64,000 nucleotides of DNA from Tenacibaculum haliotis. Lineage in GTDB: Bacteria; Bacteroidota; Bacteroidia; Flavobacteriales; Flavobacteriaceae. Positions 6,968 through 15,096 of the stretch are shown here, piece by piece. Where the stretch lies: assembly GCF_025215075.1 (NCBI RefSeq), contig NZ_JAOBTH010000029.1:310001-374000 (forward strand). Direction: 5' to 3'. Under the pieces are notes generated by a model. That model worked only from the letters and a program-made list of their open reading frames with translations. It was not told the origin of the DNA and ran no database searches. Within the stretch, counting starts at the first letter, position 1. The number at the start of each line of letters is the position of its first letter. A program made the position numbers and the translations under genes.

Positions 6968-9784
6968 ATGAAAACTATACTTACCGTTTTTGTGGCCCTT
7001 TTTACATTGGCTACAGTAGCACAAGAGCCTACCAAGGCTCAACAAACACAGCAAGCATTAATCCAAAAAGAAGCTTTAACAGAAACATCTATTGTTAAAA
7101 ACATTGCTTTTAAAAATATTGGCCCTACCGTTATGAGTGGTCGTGTTGTTGATATTGATGTAAACCCTAAAAATACTACTGAATTTTATGTGGGTTACGC
7201 CTCTGGCGGATTGTGGTACACGAACAATAACGGAACAACATTTACACCAGTTTTAGATAGTTCGCCAACACAAAATATCGGTGATATTGCTGTTGATTGG
7301 AAAAACGGAACACTTTGGGTAGGAACCGGAGAAAATAATTCTTCTCGCTCTAGTTATGCTGGAATCGGAATTTTAAAATCGACAGATAAAGGTAAAACTT
7401 GGACAAACGTTGGTTTGACAGATTCTCATCATATTGGTAGAATATTAATCAATCCAAATAATTCAGATGAAGTTATTATTGGTGTAATAGGACATTTATA
7501 TTCTTCAAATGATGAACGTGGAATTTTTAAAACTACGGATGGCGGAAAAACATGGAATAAAACCTTATTTATTAATGAAAACACTGGAATTATAGATGTA
7601 CAACCGGCACCGAATAATTTTAATGTTTTATATGCCGCTGCTTGGGAACGCGAACGTAAAGCTTGGAATTTTGATGGCGACGGAAAAAATTCTGCCATTT
7701 ATAAATCTACAGATGCAGGTAATTCTTGGGCAAAAATTTCTGATAATAATGGTTTTCCGAAAGGAGACAACGTTGGGAGAATTGGTTTAGCGGTTTTTAA
7801 TGAAAATACCGTATATGCTTTTCACGATAGTCAATTCCGAAGAAAAAAAGATACCAAGAAAAAGAAAACATCAAATGCTTTAACAAAAGACGATTTTAAA
7901 ACCATGACAGTGGATGCGTTTTTGAATTTAAAGGATAAAAAATTGAATTCGTATTTGAAAATGAATGGTTTTCAAGAAAAATATCGTGCCGAAAATGTAA
8001 AGCAAATGGTACGTGCAGGATCAGTAAAACCAATTGATTTAGCAAAATATTTAGAAAATGCGAATACCTTGTTATTTGACACACCAGTAATTGGGGCTGA
8101 GGTTTTTAAAACAACTAACGGCGGAAAATCATGGAAAAAAACACACGAAGGTTATTTAGATGATTTATATTATTCTTACGGATATTATTTTGGTGAAGTT
8201 CGTGTAGATCCGCAAGATGAAAACGGAATTTATGTATTGGGTGTGCCAATTTTAAAATCGAAAGATGGTGGAAAAACATTTACATCTATCAGTAAAGAAA
8301 ACGTACATGCCGATCATCAAGCATTGTGGGTAAACCCTAATAAACAAGGGCATTTAGTAGAAGGAAATGATGGTGGATTAAATATTTCATACGATGATGG
8401 TGAAAGCTGGATAAAAGCAAATCAACCTGCTGTTGGGCAATTTTATACCGTATATGCTGATAATCAGAAAAACTATAAAGTTTACGGAGGTTTGCAAGAC
8501 AACGGAGTTTGGGTTGCAAATAACAACGCAAAAATGGATAAGCGCTGGAAACAAACAGGTAAAAATCCATACGAAAGTTTAATGGGTGGCGATGGAATGC
8601 AAGTTGCAGTTGATGATCGTAATCCGAATATTGTATATACAGGATATCAGTTTGGAAATTATTACCGTATTGATAGAGCATCAGGAAGTCAGAAATATAT
8701 TCAGCCAAAACATACGTTGGGCGAGGCACCTTATCGATTTAACTGGCAAACTCCAATTCAGTTATCAAAACACAATCAAGATATTTTATATTTAGGAGGA
8801 AATAAATTACATCGATCATTAGATAAAGGTGATACTTGGGAAACAATTTCAGGTGATTTAACGCAAGGCGGAAAAAAAGGAAATGTTGCTTACGGAACAT
8901 TAACATCAATTTCTGAAAGTCCGTTTCAATTCGGATTGTTATATGTGGGTTCTGATGACGGATTTGTGCATGTTAGTAAAAACGCTGGCGGAAGTTGGGA
9001 AAAAATATCAAACACATTGCCACAAAATTTATGGGTAAGTCGTGTAATTGCATCAAAGCATAAAAAAGAACGTGTGTATGTAACGTTAAATGGATATCGA
9101 TTTGATGATTTTACAAGCTATGTATATATGTCTGATGATTTTGGAAAAACATGGAAAAACATTGGAAAAAACATTCCAACATCACCAGTAAACGTGGTAA
9201 AAGAAGATCCGAAGAAAGAAAACATTTTGTATTTAGGTACTGATAACGGATTATATGTGTCGTTTAATAACGGAGCAAAATGGCATCCTTTTAACAACGG
9301 ATTACCAAATGTTGCGGTGCATGATTTAGTAATACAATCAACAGCAAAACATTTAATTGTAGGAACACACGGGCGTAGTTTGTACAAAGCTGATGTAACT
9401 TCTTTACAAGATTTTGAGAGTAAAGAAGCGATATTTGCTATTAAAAACATCAGAAAAAGAGGTTCTTGGGGAAGCTCTTGGAGCAAGTGGTTACAACCAA
9501 ACACTCCAGAAGTAACGATTCCGTTTTATAGTAATTCATCAGGAAAAACTGTGGTGAAAATTTATGCGAAAGATATTTTAGTAAATTCGATGGAAGTAAC
9601 TATTGATAAAGGATTTAATGAAGTGGTGTACGATGTTTCTTTTTCTAAAAAAGGAAGAAAATCATACACTAAAAAACATGAAAACGCAGTAATTAAAAAA
9701 GCTAAAAACGAGGTTTATTATTTACCAAAAGGAACTTATAAAGTTGTAATTAATAATAGCGAACAAACTTTTAAAATAAAGTAA
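6968..9784 (+). CDS. Secreted Asp-box (BNR/VPS10-like) beta-propeller protein
   Basis: A 938-aa protein with a signal peptide (MKTILTVFVALFTLATVA). At least nine Asp-box turns of the S-x-D-x-G-x-x-W type are visible, for example STDKGKTWTNVG, TTDGGKTWNK, STDAGNSWAKIS, TTNGGKSWKK, SKDGGKTFTS, SYDDGESWIKAN, SLDKGDTWETIS, SKNAGGSWEKIS and SDDFGKTWKNIG, implying one or two large beta-propellers as in sortilin/VPS10 and xyloglucanase-like proteins. A Lys-rich insertion (RRKKDTKKKKTSNAL, near residue 295) interrupts the pattern. The C-terminal 110 residues look like an Ig/FlgD-type strand domain and are not an obvious Por sorting tail. No catalytic residues can be assigned, so function is unknown. 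Periplasmic or surface location is inferred. Confidence 0.85.
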   Translation: MKTILTVFVALFTLATVAQEPTKAQQTQQALIQKEALTETSIVKNIAFKNIGPTVMSGRVVDIDVNPKNTTEFYVGYASGGLWYTNNNGTTFTPVLDSSPTQNIGDIAVDWKNGTLWVGTGENNSSRSSYAGIGILKSTDKGKTWTNVGLTDSHHIGRILINPNNSDEVIIGVIGHLYSSNDERGIFKTTDGGKTWNKTLFINENTGIIDVQPAPNNFNVLYAAAWERERKAWNFDGDGKNSAIYKSTDAGNSWAKISDNNGFPKGDNVGRIGLAVFNENTVYAFHDSQFRRKKDTKKKKTSNALTKDDFKTMTVDAFLNLKDKKLNSYLKMNGFQEKYRAENVKQMVRAGSVKPIDLAKYLENANTLLFDTPVIGAEVFKTTNGGKSWKKTHEGYLDDLYYSYGYYFGEVRVDPQDENGIYVLGVPILKSKDGGKTFTSISKENVHADHQALWVNPNKQGHLVEGNDGGLNISYDDGESWIKANQPAVGQFYTVYADNQKNYKVYGGLQDNGVWVANNNAKMDKRWKQTGKNPYESLMGGDGMQVAVDDRNPNIVYTGYQFGNYYRIDRASGSQKYIQPKHTLGEAPYRFNWQTPIQLSKHNQDILYLGGNKLHRSLDKGDTWETISGDLTQGGKKGNVAYGTLTSISESPFQFGLLYVGSDDGFVHVSKNAGGSWEKISNTLPQNLWVSRVIASKHKKERVYVTLNGYRFDDFTSYVYMSDDFGKTWKNIGKNIPTSPVNVVKEDPKKENILYLGTDNGLYVSFNNGAKWHPFNNGLPNVAVHDLVIQSTAKHLIVGTHGRSLYKADVTSLQDFESKEAIFAIKNIRKRGSWGSSWSKWLQPNTPEVTIPFYSNSSGKTVVKIYAKDILVNSMEVTIDKGFNEVVYDVSFSKKGRKSYTKKHENAVIKKAKNEVYYLPKGTYKVVINNSEQTFKIK

Positions 9785-9820
9785 AAAGAGTATTTTTGTT
9801 ATTGATAATACTTGGTTTTT

Positions 9821-9855
9821 ATTCGTCAATCTGAACTTGTTTCAGATTGATGAAT
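9821..9855. repeat. Dispersed palindromic repeat (AACTTGTTTCAG type), copy 1
   Basis: Fifteen-bp arms with one G-T pair (ATTCGTCAATCTGAA and TTCAGATTGATGAAT) around CTTGT. The core CTGAACTTGTTTCAG recurs in variant form at 37611-37640. It sits between the propeller gene and folB and may act as a weak terminator. Confidence 0.65.
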
Positions 9856-9879
9856 AAATAATCATTAATAAATTTTAAA

Positions 9880-10242
9880 GTGGGAATTATACGCGTAAAC
9901 AACATCCGATTATTTACAAATCACGGATGTTTAGAAGAAGAAGCTAAAATTGGCTCGGAATATAGAGTTGATATAGAAGTGAAAGCAGATTTACAAAAAT
10001 CAGCAAAAACTGACGAACTTACTGATACTGTTGATTATGTGCACTTAAATCATATTGTAAAAGAAGAAATGGCAATTCGATCTAAATTATTAGAGCATGT
10101 TGCACAAAGAATTATTGATAGAATTTTTAACGAGATACAATTGGTTGAGGAAGCGGAAGTTAGCGTTGCTAAAATCAATCCGCCAATTGGTGGTAATGTT
10201 GCCGAAGTCGTAATTGTATTAAAAGATGTGCGTAAAAGTTAA
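9880..10242 (+). CDS. folB: Dihydroneopterin aldolase
   Basis: A 120-aa protein, the usual length for FolB, which converts 7,8-dihydroneopterin to 6-hydroxymethyl-dihydropterin in folate synthesis. Recognisable segments are IIRVNNIRLFTNHGCLEEEAK (the pterin-binding N-terminus with catalytic Glu), DTVDYVHLNHIVKEEM, LLEHVAQRIIDRIF and the C-terminal KINPPIGGNVAEVVIVL (the K-x-x-PP-I motif). The start is GTG at 9880; no in-frame ATG gives a complete N-terminus. It is a cytoplasmic homo-octamer in known members. tRNA-Cys follows 57 nt downstream from its own promoter. Confidence 0.92.
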   Translation: MGIIRVNNIRLFTNHGCLEEEAKIGSEYRVDIEVKADLQKSAKTDELTDTVDYVHLNHIVKEEMAIRSKLLEHVAQRIIDRIFNEIQLVEEAEVSVAKINPPIGGNVAEVVIVLKDVRKS

Positions 10243-10249
10243 AAAAAGC

Positions 10250-10279
10250 TTGCGTTAAAAAATAAAAACTGTAAATTTG
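10250..10279 (+). promoter_or_regulatory. Promoter of tRNA-Cys
   Basis: TTG at 10250-10252, exactly 19 nt, then TAAATTTG at 10272-10279 (exact TAnnTTTG). The tRNA begins at 10300. It is one of the best promoter matches in the window. Confidence 0.75.
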
Positions 10280-10299
10280 CAGTCTTAAATCAATAAAAA

Positions 10300-10370
10300 G
10301 GTGTCTTGGCCGAGTGGCTAGGCAATGGTTTGCAAAACCATGTACAGCGGTTCGAATCCGCTAGACACCT
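10300..10370 (+). tRNA. tRNA-Cys (anticodon GCA)
   Basis: 71 nt. Acceptor arms GGTGTCT/AGACACC pair fully, and the discriminator base is T (typical of tRNA-Cys). The anticodon stem ATGGT/ACCAT carries the loop TTGCAAA, giving GCA. The T-arm GCGG-TTCGAAT-CCGC is canonical. CCA is not encoded. A terminator follows within 6 nt. Confidence 0.96.
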
Positions 10371-10375
10371 CAAAA

Positions 10376-10407
10376 AAACCTCAACTTCTTTATTGAAATT
10401 GAGGTTT
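10376..10407. terminator. Bidirectional terminator between tRNA-Cys and the TetR gene
   Basis: AAACCTCAA/TTGAGGTTT arms with a T-run on the plus strand and the A-run before the stem giving a T-run on the minus strand. It can end both tRNA-Cys and the converging TetR transcript. Confidence 0.85.
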
Positions 10408-10423
10408 TTATTTTTTATAAAAA

Positions 10424-11059
10424 CTATTTATCCAAAAAAGTTGGTACAAGTAATTGAAACTCTTTTTTACCTTTATTGGTTAAGTACGGATATAATAAAG
10501 CCATTAAACTATTTGTTTGTTTATTAATATACTTGTTTGTAAATGCTTCTTTTTTATATATAGATGAAGCATATAACCAAGTATTGCCGAAATTAATCAT
10601 TCTTTCAACTAAAAATTCACGTTCTTTTTTAAACTCAAAAGGTTTTAAAATTTGTATATCAATAAAATGATTAAATACAAAATCAAGTCCGTTTTTTCTT
10701 TGGATGTAAACGGTATTGAAATGTATTTTTATCTTTTCATTTAATGAAAGTAAATTATACAAATCGCTCCAAAAAAAAGTATAATCAACCATTCTTTCCA
10801 TACTCAACTTAATATCAATTTGCATTTTATTTAAAGTGGGTATTTGTTGCTCTAAATTGGCAATACGTTCATCAAAAGTGGCAACCATTTCAAAATAAAG
10901 CGCTTCTAAAATGTCTTCACGTTTTTTAAAATGATAATTTAAATTACCTGAACTCATATTTAGTTTTAAAGCAATCATTCTAATAGTAACATTGCTATAT
11001 CCTAATTCATTAAATAAAATTCTAGAGGTGTTTAGTATTTTTTCTTTGGTTTTACTCAT
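10424..11059 (-). CDS. TetR/AcrR family transcriptional regulator
   Basis: A 211-aa protein. The N-terminal helix-turn-helix spans about residues 5-52: KILNTSRILFNELGYSN, then VTIRMIALKLNMSSGNLNYHF and KKREDIL, the classic TetR layout. The C-terminal helical ligand and dimer domain has no close family I can name. It is divergent from alkC, and the 59-bp gap contains a 14-bp inverted repeat overlapping both predicted promoters. It therefore probably represses itself and alkC; that link is inference from position. Confidence 0.9.
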   Translation of the reverse strand: MSKTKEKILNTSRILFNELGYSNVTIRMIALKLNMSSGNLNYHFKKREDILEALYFEMVATFDERIANLEQQIPTLNKMQIDIKLSMERMVDYTFFWSDLYNLLSLNEKIKIHFNTVYIQRKNGLDFVFNHFIDIQILKPFEFKKEREFLVERMINFGNTWLYASSIYKKEAFTNKYINKQTNSLMALLYPYLTNKGKKEFQLLVPTFLDK

Positions 11060-11072
11060 TTTAAAGTGTGGT

Positions 11073-11086
11073 ATACATCAATGTAT
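11073..11086. promoter_or_regulatory. Candidate TetR operator
   Basis: The inverted repeat ATACAT-CA-ATGTAT lies between the divergent tetR and alkC starts. It is upstream of the alkC -7 box (11091) and just downstream of the expected tetR transcription start, a typical operator position. Confidence 0.5.
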
Positions 11087-11090
11087 TTGG

Positions 11091-11098
11091 TAGTTTTG
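11091..11098 (+). promoter_or_regulatory. -7 box for alkC
   Basis: TAGTTTTG, an exact TAnnTTTG match, 20 nt before the ATG at 11119. Confidence 0.5.
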
Positions 11099-11101
11099 CT
11101 T

Positions 11102-11109
11102 CAAAATTA
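11102..11109 (-). promoter_or_regulatory. -7 box for the TetR gene
   Basis: TAATTTTG on the minus strand, an exact TAnnTTTG match, 42 nt before the tetR start. It nearly abuts the opposing alkC box. Confidence 0.45.
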
Positions 11110-11118
11110 CAAAAATTA

Positions 11119-12225
11119 ATGGCGGAATTATTTAAGAACATTTATAATCAATATTTTTTTAATCAATTTACTAAGGTTATTGAACAAGTAATTCCTGATT
11201 TTGATACACAATCATTTCTTCAACATATTTTTGATATTGATTGGGATAACAAAGAATTAAAACAACGAATGCGACATATTTCTGTTGTTTTAAAAAATCA
11301 TTTATTCGAAGATTACGAGAAAAATGTAAATTTTATTTTAAAAATAATTGATCAATTAGAAAAAAATAATATCAGCGAAAAAAGTATTGAATATATGTTT
11401 TTTCCTGATTTTATTGAAGTTTACGGATTGGATAATTATACCATTTCAGTAAAATCTTTTGAGAGAATAACGCAATTTACAAGTTGTGAGTTTGCTGTTA
11501 GACCTTTCATAATTAATTATTCATCTACTATGATTCCACAGTTATTTGAATGGTCTAACCATAAGCATGCAATGGTTAGAAGGCTTGCTACTGAAGGTTG
11601 TAGACCAAGGCTACCTTGGGCAATGGCGATTCCTGTTTTAAAAGAAAATCCATCAGAAATTCTTCCAATTCTTGAAAACTTAAAAAACGATGTTTCAGAA
11701 TCTGTACGCAGAAGTGTGGCGAATAATTTAAACGATATATCAAAAGACAATACAGTAATTGTAATTGATATTGTTAAAAACTGGCAAGGAAAAACGGTTG
11801 AGGTTGACAAACTTTTAAAACATGCTAGTAGAACTTTGTTAAAAGAAGGCAATCAAGAGATAATGACCTTATTTGGTTTTGGTACTATTGATAAAATAAA
11901 GATCAAAAATTTTAAAATTCAAACTCCAAATGTAAAAATTGGAGAGGCTTTAATGTTTTCATTTCACCTTTTAAATACCGATATTATTGCTGCTAAAATT
12001 CGTTTAGAATATGGTTTGTATTATCAAAAAGCAAACGGAACCTTAGCTAAAAAAGTATTTAAAATTAGTGAAAAAGTATATGCCGAAAACTCAGCTACAT
12101 CAATAATTAGAAAACAATCTTTTAAAATAATTACTACACGTAAATTTCATATTGGTAAGCATCAAGTTTCCATTATTGTAAACGGAATTGAATTTGAAAA
12201 ATTGAATTTTGATTTGGTATTATAA
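11119..12225 (+). CDS. alkC: AlkC-type DNA alkylation repair glycosylase
   Basis: A 368-aa HEAT-like-repeat protein. It carries the AlkC signature RRLATEGCRPRLPWA (about residue 150), followed by repeat helices SVRRSVANNLNDISKD. The C-terminal ~100 residues (from about 265) form a beta-rich Ig-like domain, as described for AlkC proteins that excise 3-methyladenine and 3-methylcytosine without base flipping. I chose the ATG at 11119 (MAELFKNIYN); an upstream GTG would place the start before the predicted promoter. It is divergent from a TetR gene that probably controls it. Remnants of another gene follow. Confidence 0.88.
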   Translation: MAELFKNIYNQYFFNQFTKVIEQVIPDFDTQSFLQHIFDIDWDNKELKQRMRHISVVLKNHLFEDYEKNVNFILKIIDQLEKNNISEKSIEYMFFPDFIEVYGLDNYTISVKSFERITQFTSCEFAVRPFIINYSSTMIPQLFEWSNHKHAMVRRLATEGCRPRLPWAMAIPVLKENPSEILPILENLKNDVSESVRRSVANNLNDISKDNTVIVIDIVKNWQGKTVEVDKLLKHASRTLLKEGNQEIMTLFGFGTIDKIKIKNFKIQTPNVKIGEALMFSFHLLNTDIIAAKIRLEYGLYYQKANGTLAKKVFKISEKVYAENSATSIIRKQSFKIITTRKFHIGKHQVSIIVNGIEFEKLNFDLVL

Positions 12226-12378
12226 ATATAGAGCCAATGTTATTAAATAATATGATCCGGAAACTATTCGTTAAAAAAAATAATAATTAATCAATTGGTT
12301 TGTAGTTGTTAGTGAGGTGTGTTAAAAACATTTATACTTATTGGTTTTTAAAAAATTATTACCATAGTAAAAAGCTGA
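12226..12378. other. Non-coding stretch, nothing recognised
   Basis: A/T-rich sequence between alkC and the TPR remnant, with no open frame, no clear promoter and no hairpin with a T-tract. Confidence 0.4.
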
Positions 12379-12612
12379 AAAATTATTATTGTAAATCAAA
12401 GACATAAATTAAAAAAAGCGACTGAGCTATATAATATATATCTTGTTAAATTCCCTACATCGGCTCTTATCTATAACAGCTTAGGAAATGCCTATAAAAA
12501 ACTAGGAAAAAAGAAACACGCAAAGCAAGTTTATACAAAAGCTATTAAATTAGCAAAAAAACAAATGGATGTTAATTTAAAAAAGTATCAATTAAGTTTA
12601 AAAGAATTATAA
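12379..12612 (+). pseudogene. Remnant of a TPR-containing gene (C-terminal piece only)
   Basis: An open frame of about 77 codons with no usable start, ending in TAA directly before the ATG of the next gene. Its translation holds one and a half tetratricopeptide repeats: ATELYNIYLVKFPTSALIYN, then SLGNAYKKLGKKKHAKQVYT, then KAIKLAKKQMD. The pattern matches the C-terminal TPR tail found on many Flavobacteriaceae serine hydrolases of the beta-lactamase class, but the catalytic part is absent. The 5' side runs into a stop at 12376-12378. It is a decayed fragment, not an expressed gene, as far as can be seen. Confidence 0.65.
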
Positions 12613-13215
12613 ATGCCAATTGACAAAAAACAATACACCGCACATCTTTTTAAAAAGTTTGAAAGTTATGCTCCTATTTCAGAAAACTCAAAATCATTCA
12701 TAGCTTCCATTGTTACCTTTCAAGAACTTAAAAAAGGAGAAGTGTTATTGCGTAACGGACAAACCGCTTCACAAATTCATTTTATTTGCAAAGGTGCTTT
12801 AAGAGCTTATGTAACCGATTATGATGGTAATATTTACAATAAAAATGTTTTTTTAGAAAATGATTTTGCAGGATCAACGGTTTCGTATTTAAAAAAAACA
12901 CCTTCAAATTTCACATTAGAAGCATTGGAAGAAACTGTTTTAATCAGTTTAAATTATAAAAAATACCGTCATTTTATTGACACAAATACTGATCTTAGAG
13001 AGTTTTATATTGCTTATTTAGAAAAAAATTGGATCGTAGATAAAGAACAACGAGAAGTAGCATTGGTTATGGAAAACGCTACGGATAGGTATTTAACATT
13101 ACTAGAAAACCACCCAAATATCGATCAAAGAATACCACAATTACATATTGCAGCTCATTTAGGAATTACACCTACACAGTTAAGCCGAATTAGAAAAGAT
13201 TTAAAAAATAAATAG
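12613..13215 (+). CDS. Crp/Fnr family transcriptional regulator
   Basis: A 200-aa protein. The N-terminal cNMP-binding-like beta-roll spans about residues 25-120 (LKKGEVLLRNGQTASQIHFI, CKGALRAYVTDYDGN). The C-terminal recognition end is LHIAAHLGITPTQLSRIRKD. It belongs to the same subgroup as the regulators at 3491-4060 and 19510-20073 but is clearly distinct in sequence. The start ATG directly follows the stop of the pseudogene remnant. A perfect 24-bp palindrome overlaps its stop codon and lies upstream of the nitroreductase gene, making it a candidate regulator of that operon. Confidence 0.88.
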   Translation: MPIDKKQYTAHLFKKFESYAPISENSKSFIASIVTFQELKKGEVLLRNGQTASQIHFICKGALRAYVTDYDGNIYNKNVFLENDFAGSTVSYLKKTPSNFTLEALEETVLISLNYKKYRHFIDTNTDLREFYIAYLEKNWIVDKEQREVALVMENATDRYLTLLENHPNIDQRIPQLHIAAHLGITPTQLSRIRKDLKNK

Positions 13216-13238
13216 CACATCAACATATGTTGATGTGC
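13215..13238. promoter_or_regulatory. Perfect 24-bp palindrome, candidate operator
   Basis: GCACATCAACAT followed by its exact reverse complement, at the end of the Crp-type gene and 17 bp before the -7 box of the nitroreductase operon. No T-run follows, which argues against a terminator. Confidence 0.55.
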
Positions 13239-13255
13239 ACAATTTAACTTCCTCT

Positions 13256-13263
13256 TAATTTTG
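13256..13263 (+). promoter_or_regulatory. -7 box of the nitroreductase operon
   Basis: TAATTTTG, an exact TAnnTTTG match, 26 nt before the ATG. A TTG inside the palindrome at 13230-13232 gives a 23-nt spacer, so a protein bound to the palindrome would cover the -33 region. Confidence 0.55.
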
Positions 13264-13289
13264 TCTTATCATTATAAAACAAGATTATT

Positions 13290-13919
13290 ATGGAACTTAT
13301 AAAACATTTAAATTGGCGCTATGCTACCAAAATTTTTGATTCGACAAAAAAAGTCTCTCTTACAGATATAGAAAAAATAAAACAAGCAGTACAACTCTCC
13401 GTTTCCTCTTACGGATTACAACTGTATAAGGTGTTAATTATCGAAAACAAAGCAATAAGAGAAGAATTAAAACCGGCCTCTTGGGATCAAAACCAAATTA
13501 CAGATGCTTCTCACTTATTAGTGTTTTGTAATTATACAAAACCTAAAAATGAAGATGTAGATGCATTTTTAGAATTAACAGCAAATGCACAACAAATAAC
13601 TGTTAAAAACTTAGAAGGATATGGCGATTTTATGAAAAGTAAAATTGATGAAATGAGTTCAGATGAGAAAATAAATTGGACAAGAAGACAAACGTATTTA
13701 GCGCTAGGAAATCTTTTAAACGCCTGTGCAGAATTACAAATTGATGCCTGTCCGATGGAAGGTTTTGAGGTTGAAAAATACAATGAAATTTTAGGATTAG
13801 ACGCACAAAACTTATCTGCGGCTGCTATTGCACCAATAGGATATAGAGCTGAAAATGATCATACACAGCATCGTACAAAAATTAGAAAACCATTAACAGA
13901 ATTATTTCAAGAAATATGA
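13290..13919 (+). CDS. NAD(P)H-dependent nitroreductase family oxidoreductase
   Basis: A 209-aa FMN enzyme of the NfsB/NfnB-like group. Typical elements are NWRYATKIFDSTKKV at the N-terminus (FMN phosphate contact RYATK), the active-site stretch SVSSYGLQLYKVLIIEN, NLLNACAELQIDACPMEGFE in the middle, and the C-terminal IAPIGYRAENDHTQHRTKIRKP. The substrate (quinone, nitroaromatic or pteridine) cannot be told. It is the first gene of an overlapping operon: its TGA is shared with the next start (ATGA). A candidate operator and promoter lie just upstream. Confidence 0.9.
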   Translation: MELIKHLNWRYATKIFDSTKKVSLTDIEKIKQAVQLSVSSYGLQLYKVLIIENKAIREELKPASWDQNQITDASHLLVFCNYTKPKNEDVDAFLELTANAQQITVKNLEGYGDFMKSKIDEMSSDEKINWTRRQTYLALGNLLNACAELQIDACPMEGFEVEKYNEILGLDAQNLSAAAIAPIGYRAENDHTQHRTKIRKPLTELFQEI

Positions 13920-14365
13920 ATCAATACAGCTTATCATTACTCGCTGTAATTGGTGGTATTTTTTTGGCAGCTCAAGGAGGTTTAAATTCTAATTTAGGAG
14001 TGTTATTAAAAAATCCATTAATGGCATCTGTAGCAGCTTTTTTTAGTAGTACAGTTTTTGCGATTGCTTTTATTATGATAAGTTCCAAAAATTTACCTAC
14101 AACAGAAATAATCAAACAAATTCCAATTTATTTATGGTTTACAGGTGGTTTGCTTAGCGTAATCGGTATCAGTTTGTATTATTATACCATTCCTAAATTA
14201 GGCATTTCAACAATGATATCGTTGGGCTTATTTGGTCAATTGGCATTTTCTGTAATTGCAGGTCATTTTGGATGGTTAAATTTACCGACAGAACCAATAA
14301 CAATTAAAAGAATTGTGGGGGTACTTATAATGTTATCAGGAATATTATTAATTAATTTGAAATGA
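13916..14365 (+). CDS. DMT-family membrane transporter (YdcZ/DUF606 type)
   Basis: A 149-aa integral membrane protein with about five hydrophobic segments (LLAVIGGIFLAAQGGLNS, AAFFSSTVFAIAFIMISS, WFTGGLLSVIGISLYYY, MISLGLFGQLAFSVIAG, IVGVLIMLSGILLINL). N-terminal AAQGGLNSNLG is the DUF606 signature. Members are half-size drug/metabolite transporters that dimerise; the substrate is unknown. It overlaps the nitroreductase gene by 4 nt and the GNAT gene by 4 nt, so translation is probably coupled across the three. Confidence 0.88.
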   Translation: MNQYSLSLLAVIGGIFLAAQGGLNSNLGVLLKNPLMASVAAFFSSTVFAIAFIMISSKNLPTTEIIKQIPIYLWFTGGLLSVIGISLYYYTIPKLGISTMISLGLFGQLAFSVIAGHFGWLNLPTEPITIKRIVGVLIMLSGILLINLK

Positions 14366-15096
14366 AAGAAGAAGAAAATATACAACAAAAAAATATTGAA
14401 AATTTAACTGAGTTGTGGAAAACAGTTGGCACCTATTTTAATGGGTATCATCAATTCTCCGAATTTGAATATGCTGAAGTTAAAGATACACAATGGCCAA
14501 ATAGATTATGGTTTCATAAAAAAATGAGCCAAGAAAATATGATTGAAATTAAAGAAAAAATGGCTACCATTTCTTCGGATATTACCATTCCTATTTGGGA
14601 TTATTATCCGAATAATAATACACAGCTTTTTGTAGCCAATGATTTCAAATTAAAGTTCGAACAAGTAGGTATGTCTTTAAAATTAGAAACATCTTATGAG
14701 TTAAATGAGAATTTTAAACTATTACTTGTTTCAAACGAAAGAGAAGCAATAATTTGGGCTGAATTATTTCAAAAATCTTTCGGATATGTAATTGGTGATA
14801 AAACGGTAATTAACACCTTAAAAGAGGTAAACTATTACATAGCTTTTGATGGAAATAAACCTGTAGGAACTGCGTTAACTTATGAAACTGATAAAATTAT
14901 AGGAGCACATTCAGTAGGGATTCCTTCAGAAAATCGGAGAAAAGGATATGCTAATGAAATTATGAAGGCATTGATTAATAAAGGAATCGAAAACAACAAC
15001 GAATTCATGGTTTTACAAGCCTCCGAAATGGGTAAAGGCTTGTATTTAAAATTAGGTTTCCAAGCTGATTTTTCAATTAAGAATTATATTCAATAA
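14362..15096 (+). CDS. GNAT family N-acetyltransferase
   Basis: A 244-aa protein whose C-terminal half (about residues 125-240) is a GNAT domain: KPVGTALTYE, then the acetyl-CoA loop VGIPSENRRKGYANEIMKAL (R/Q-x-x-G-x-G/A form) and KGLYLKLGFQADF. The N-terminal ~115 residues are a degenerate GNAT-like or unique region with several Trp/Tyr. The acceptor is unknown. It overlaps the transporter gene by 4 nt and is last in the nitroreductase operon. No terminator with a strong T-tract is seen in the 205-nt gap that follows. Confidence 0.85.
   Translation: MKEEENIQQKNIENLTELWKTVGTYFNGYHQFSEFEYAEVKDTQWPNRLWFHKKMSQENMIEIKEKMATISSDITIPIWDYYPNNNTQLFVANDFKLKFEQVGMSLKLETSYELNENFKLLLVSNEREAIIWAELFQKSFGYVIGDKTVINTLKEVNYYIAFDGNKPVGTALTYETDKIIGAHSVGIPSENRRKGYANEIMKALINKGIENNNEFMVLQASEMGKGLYLKLGFQADFSIKNYIQ

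Noticed and set aside
8337-8729. 130-codon minus-strand frame inside the propeller gene
   Set aside because: It is antisense to a gene with clear Asp-box repeats and its composition (Tyr, His, Leu) is typical of a shadow frame.
10300-10407. tRNA-Cys as an attachment site of a mobile island
   Set aside because: No integrase gene adjoins it and I find no repeat of the tRNA 3' end elsewhere in the window; the downstream hairpin is an ordinary terminator.
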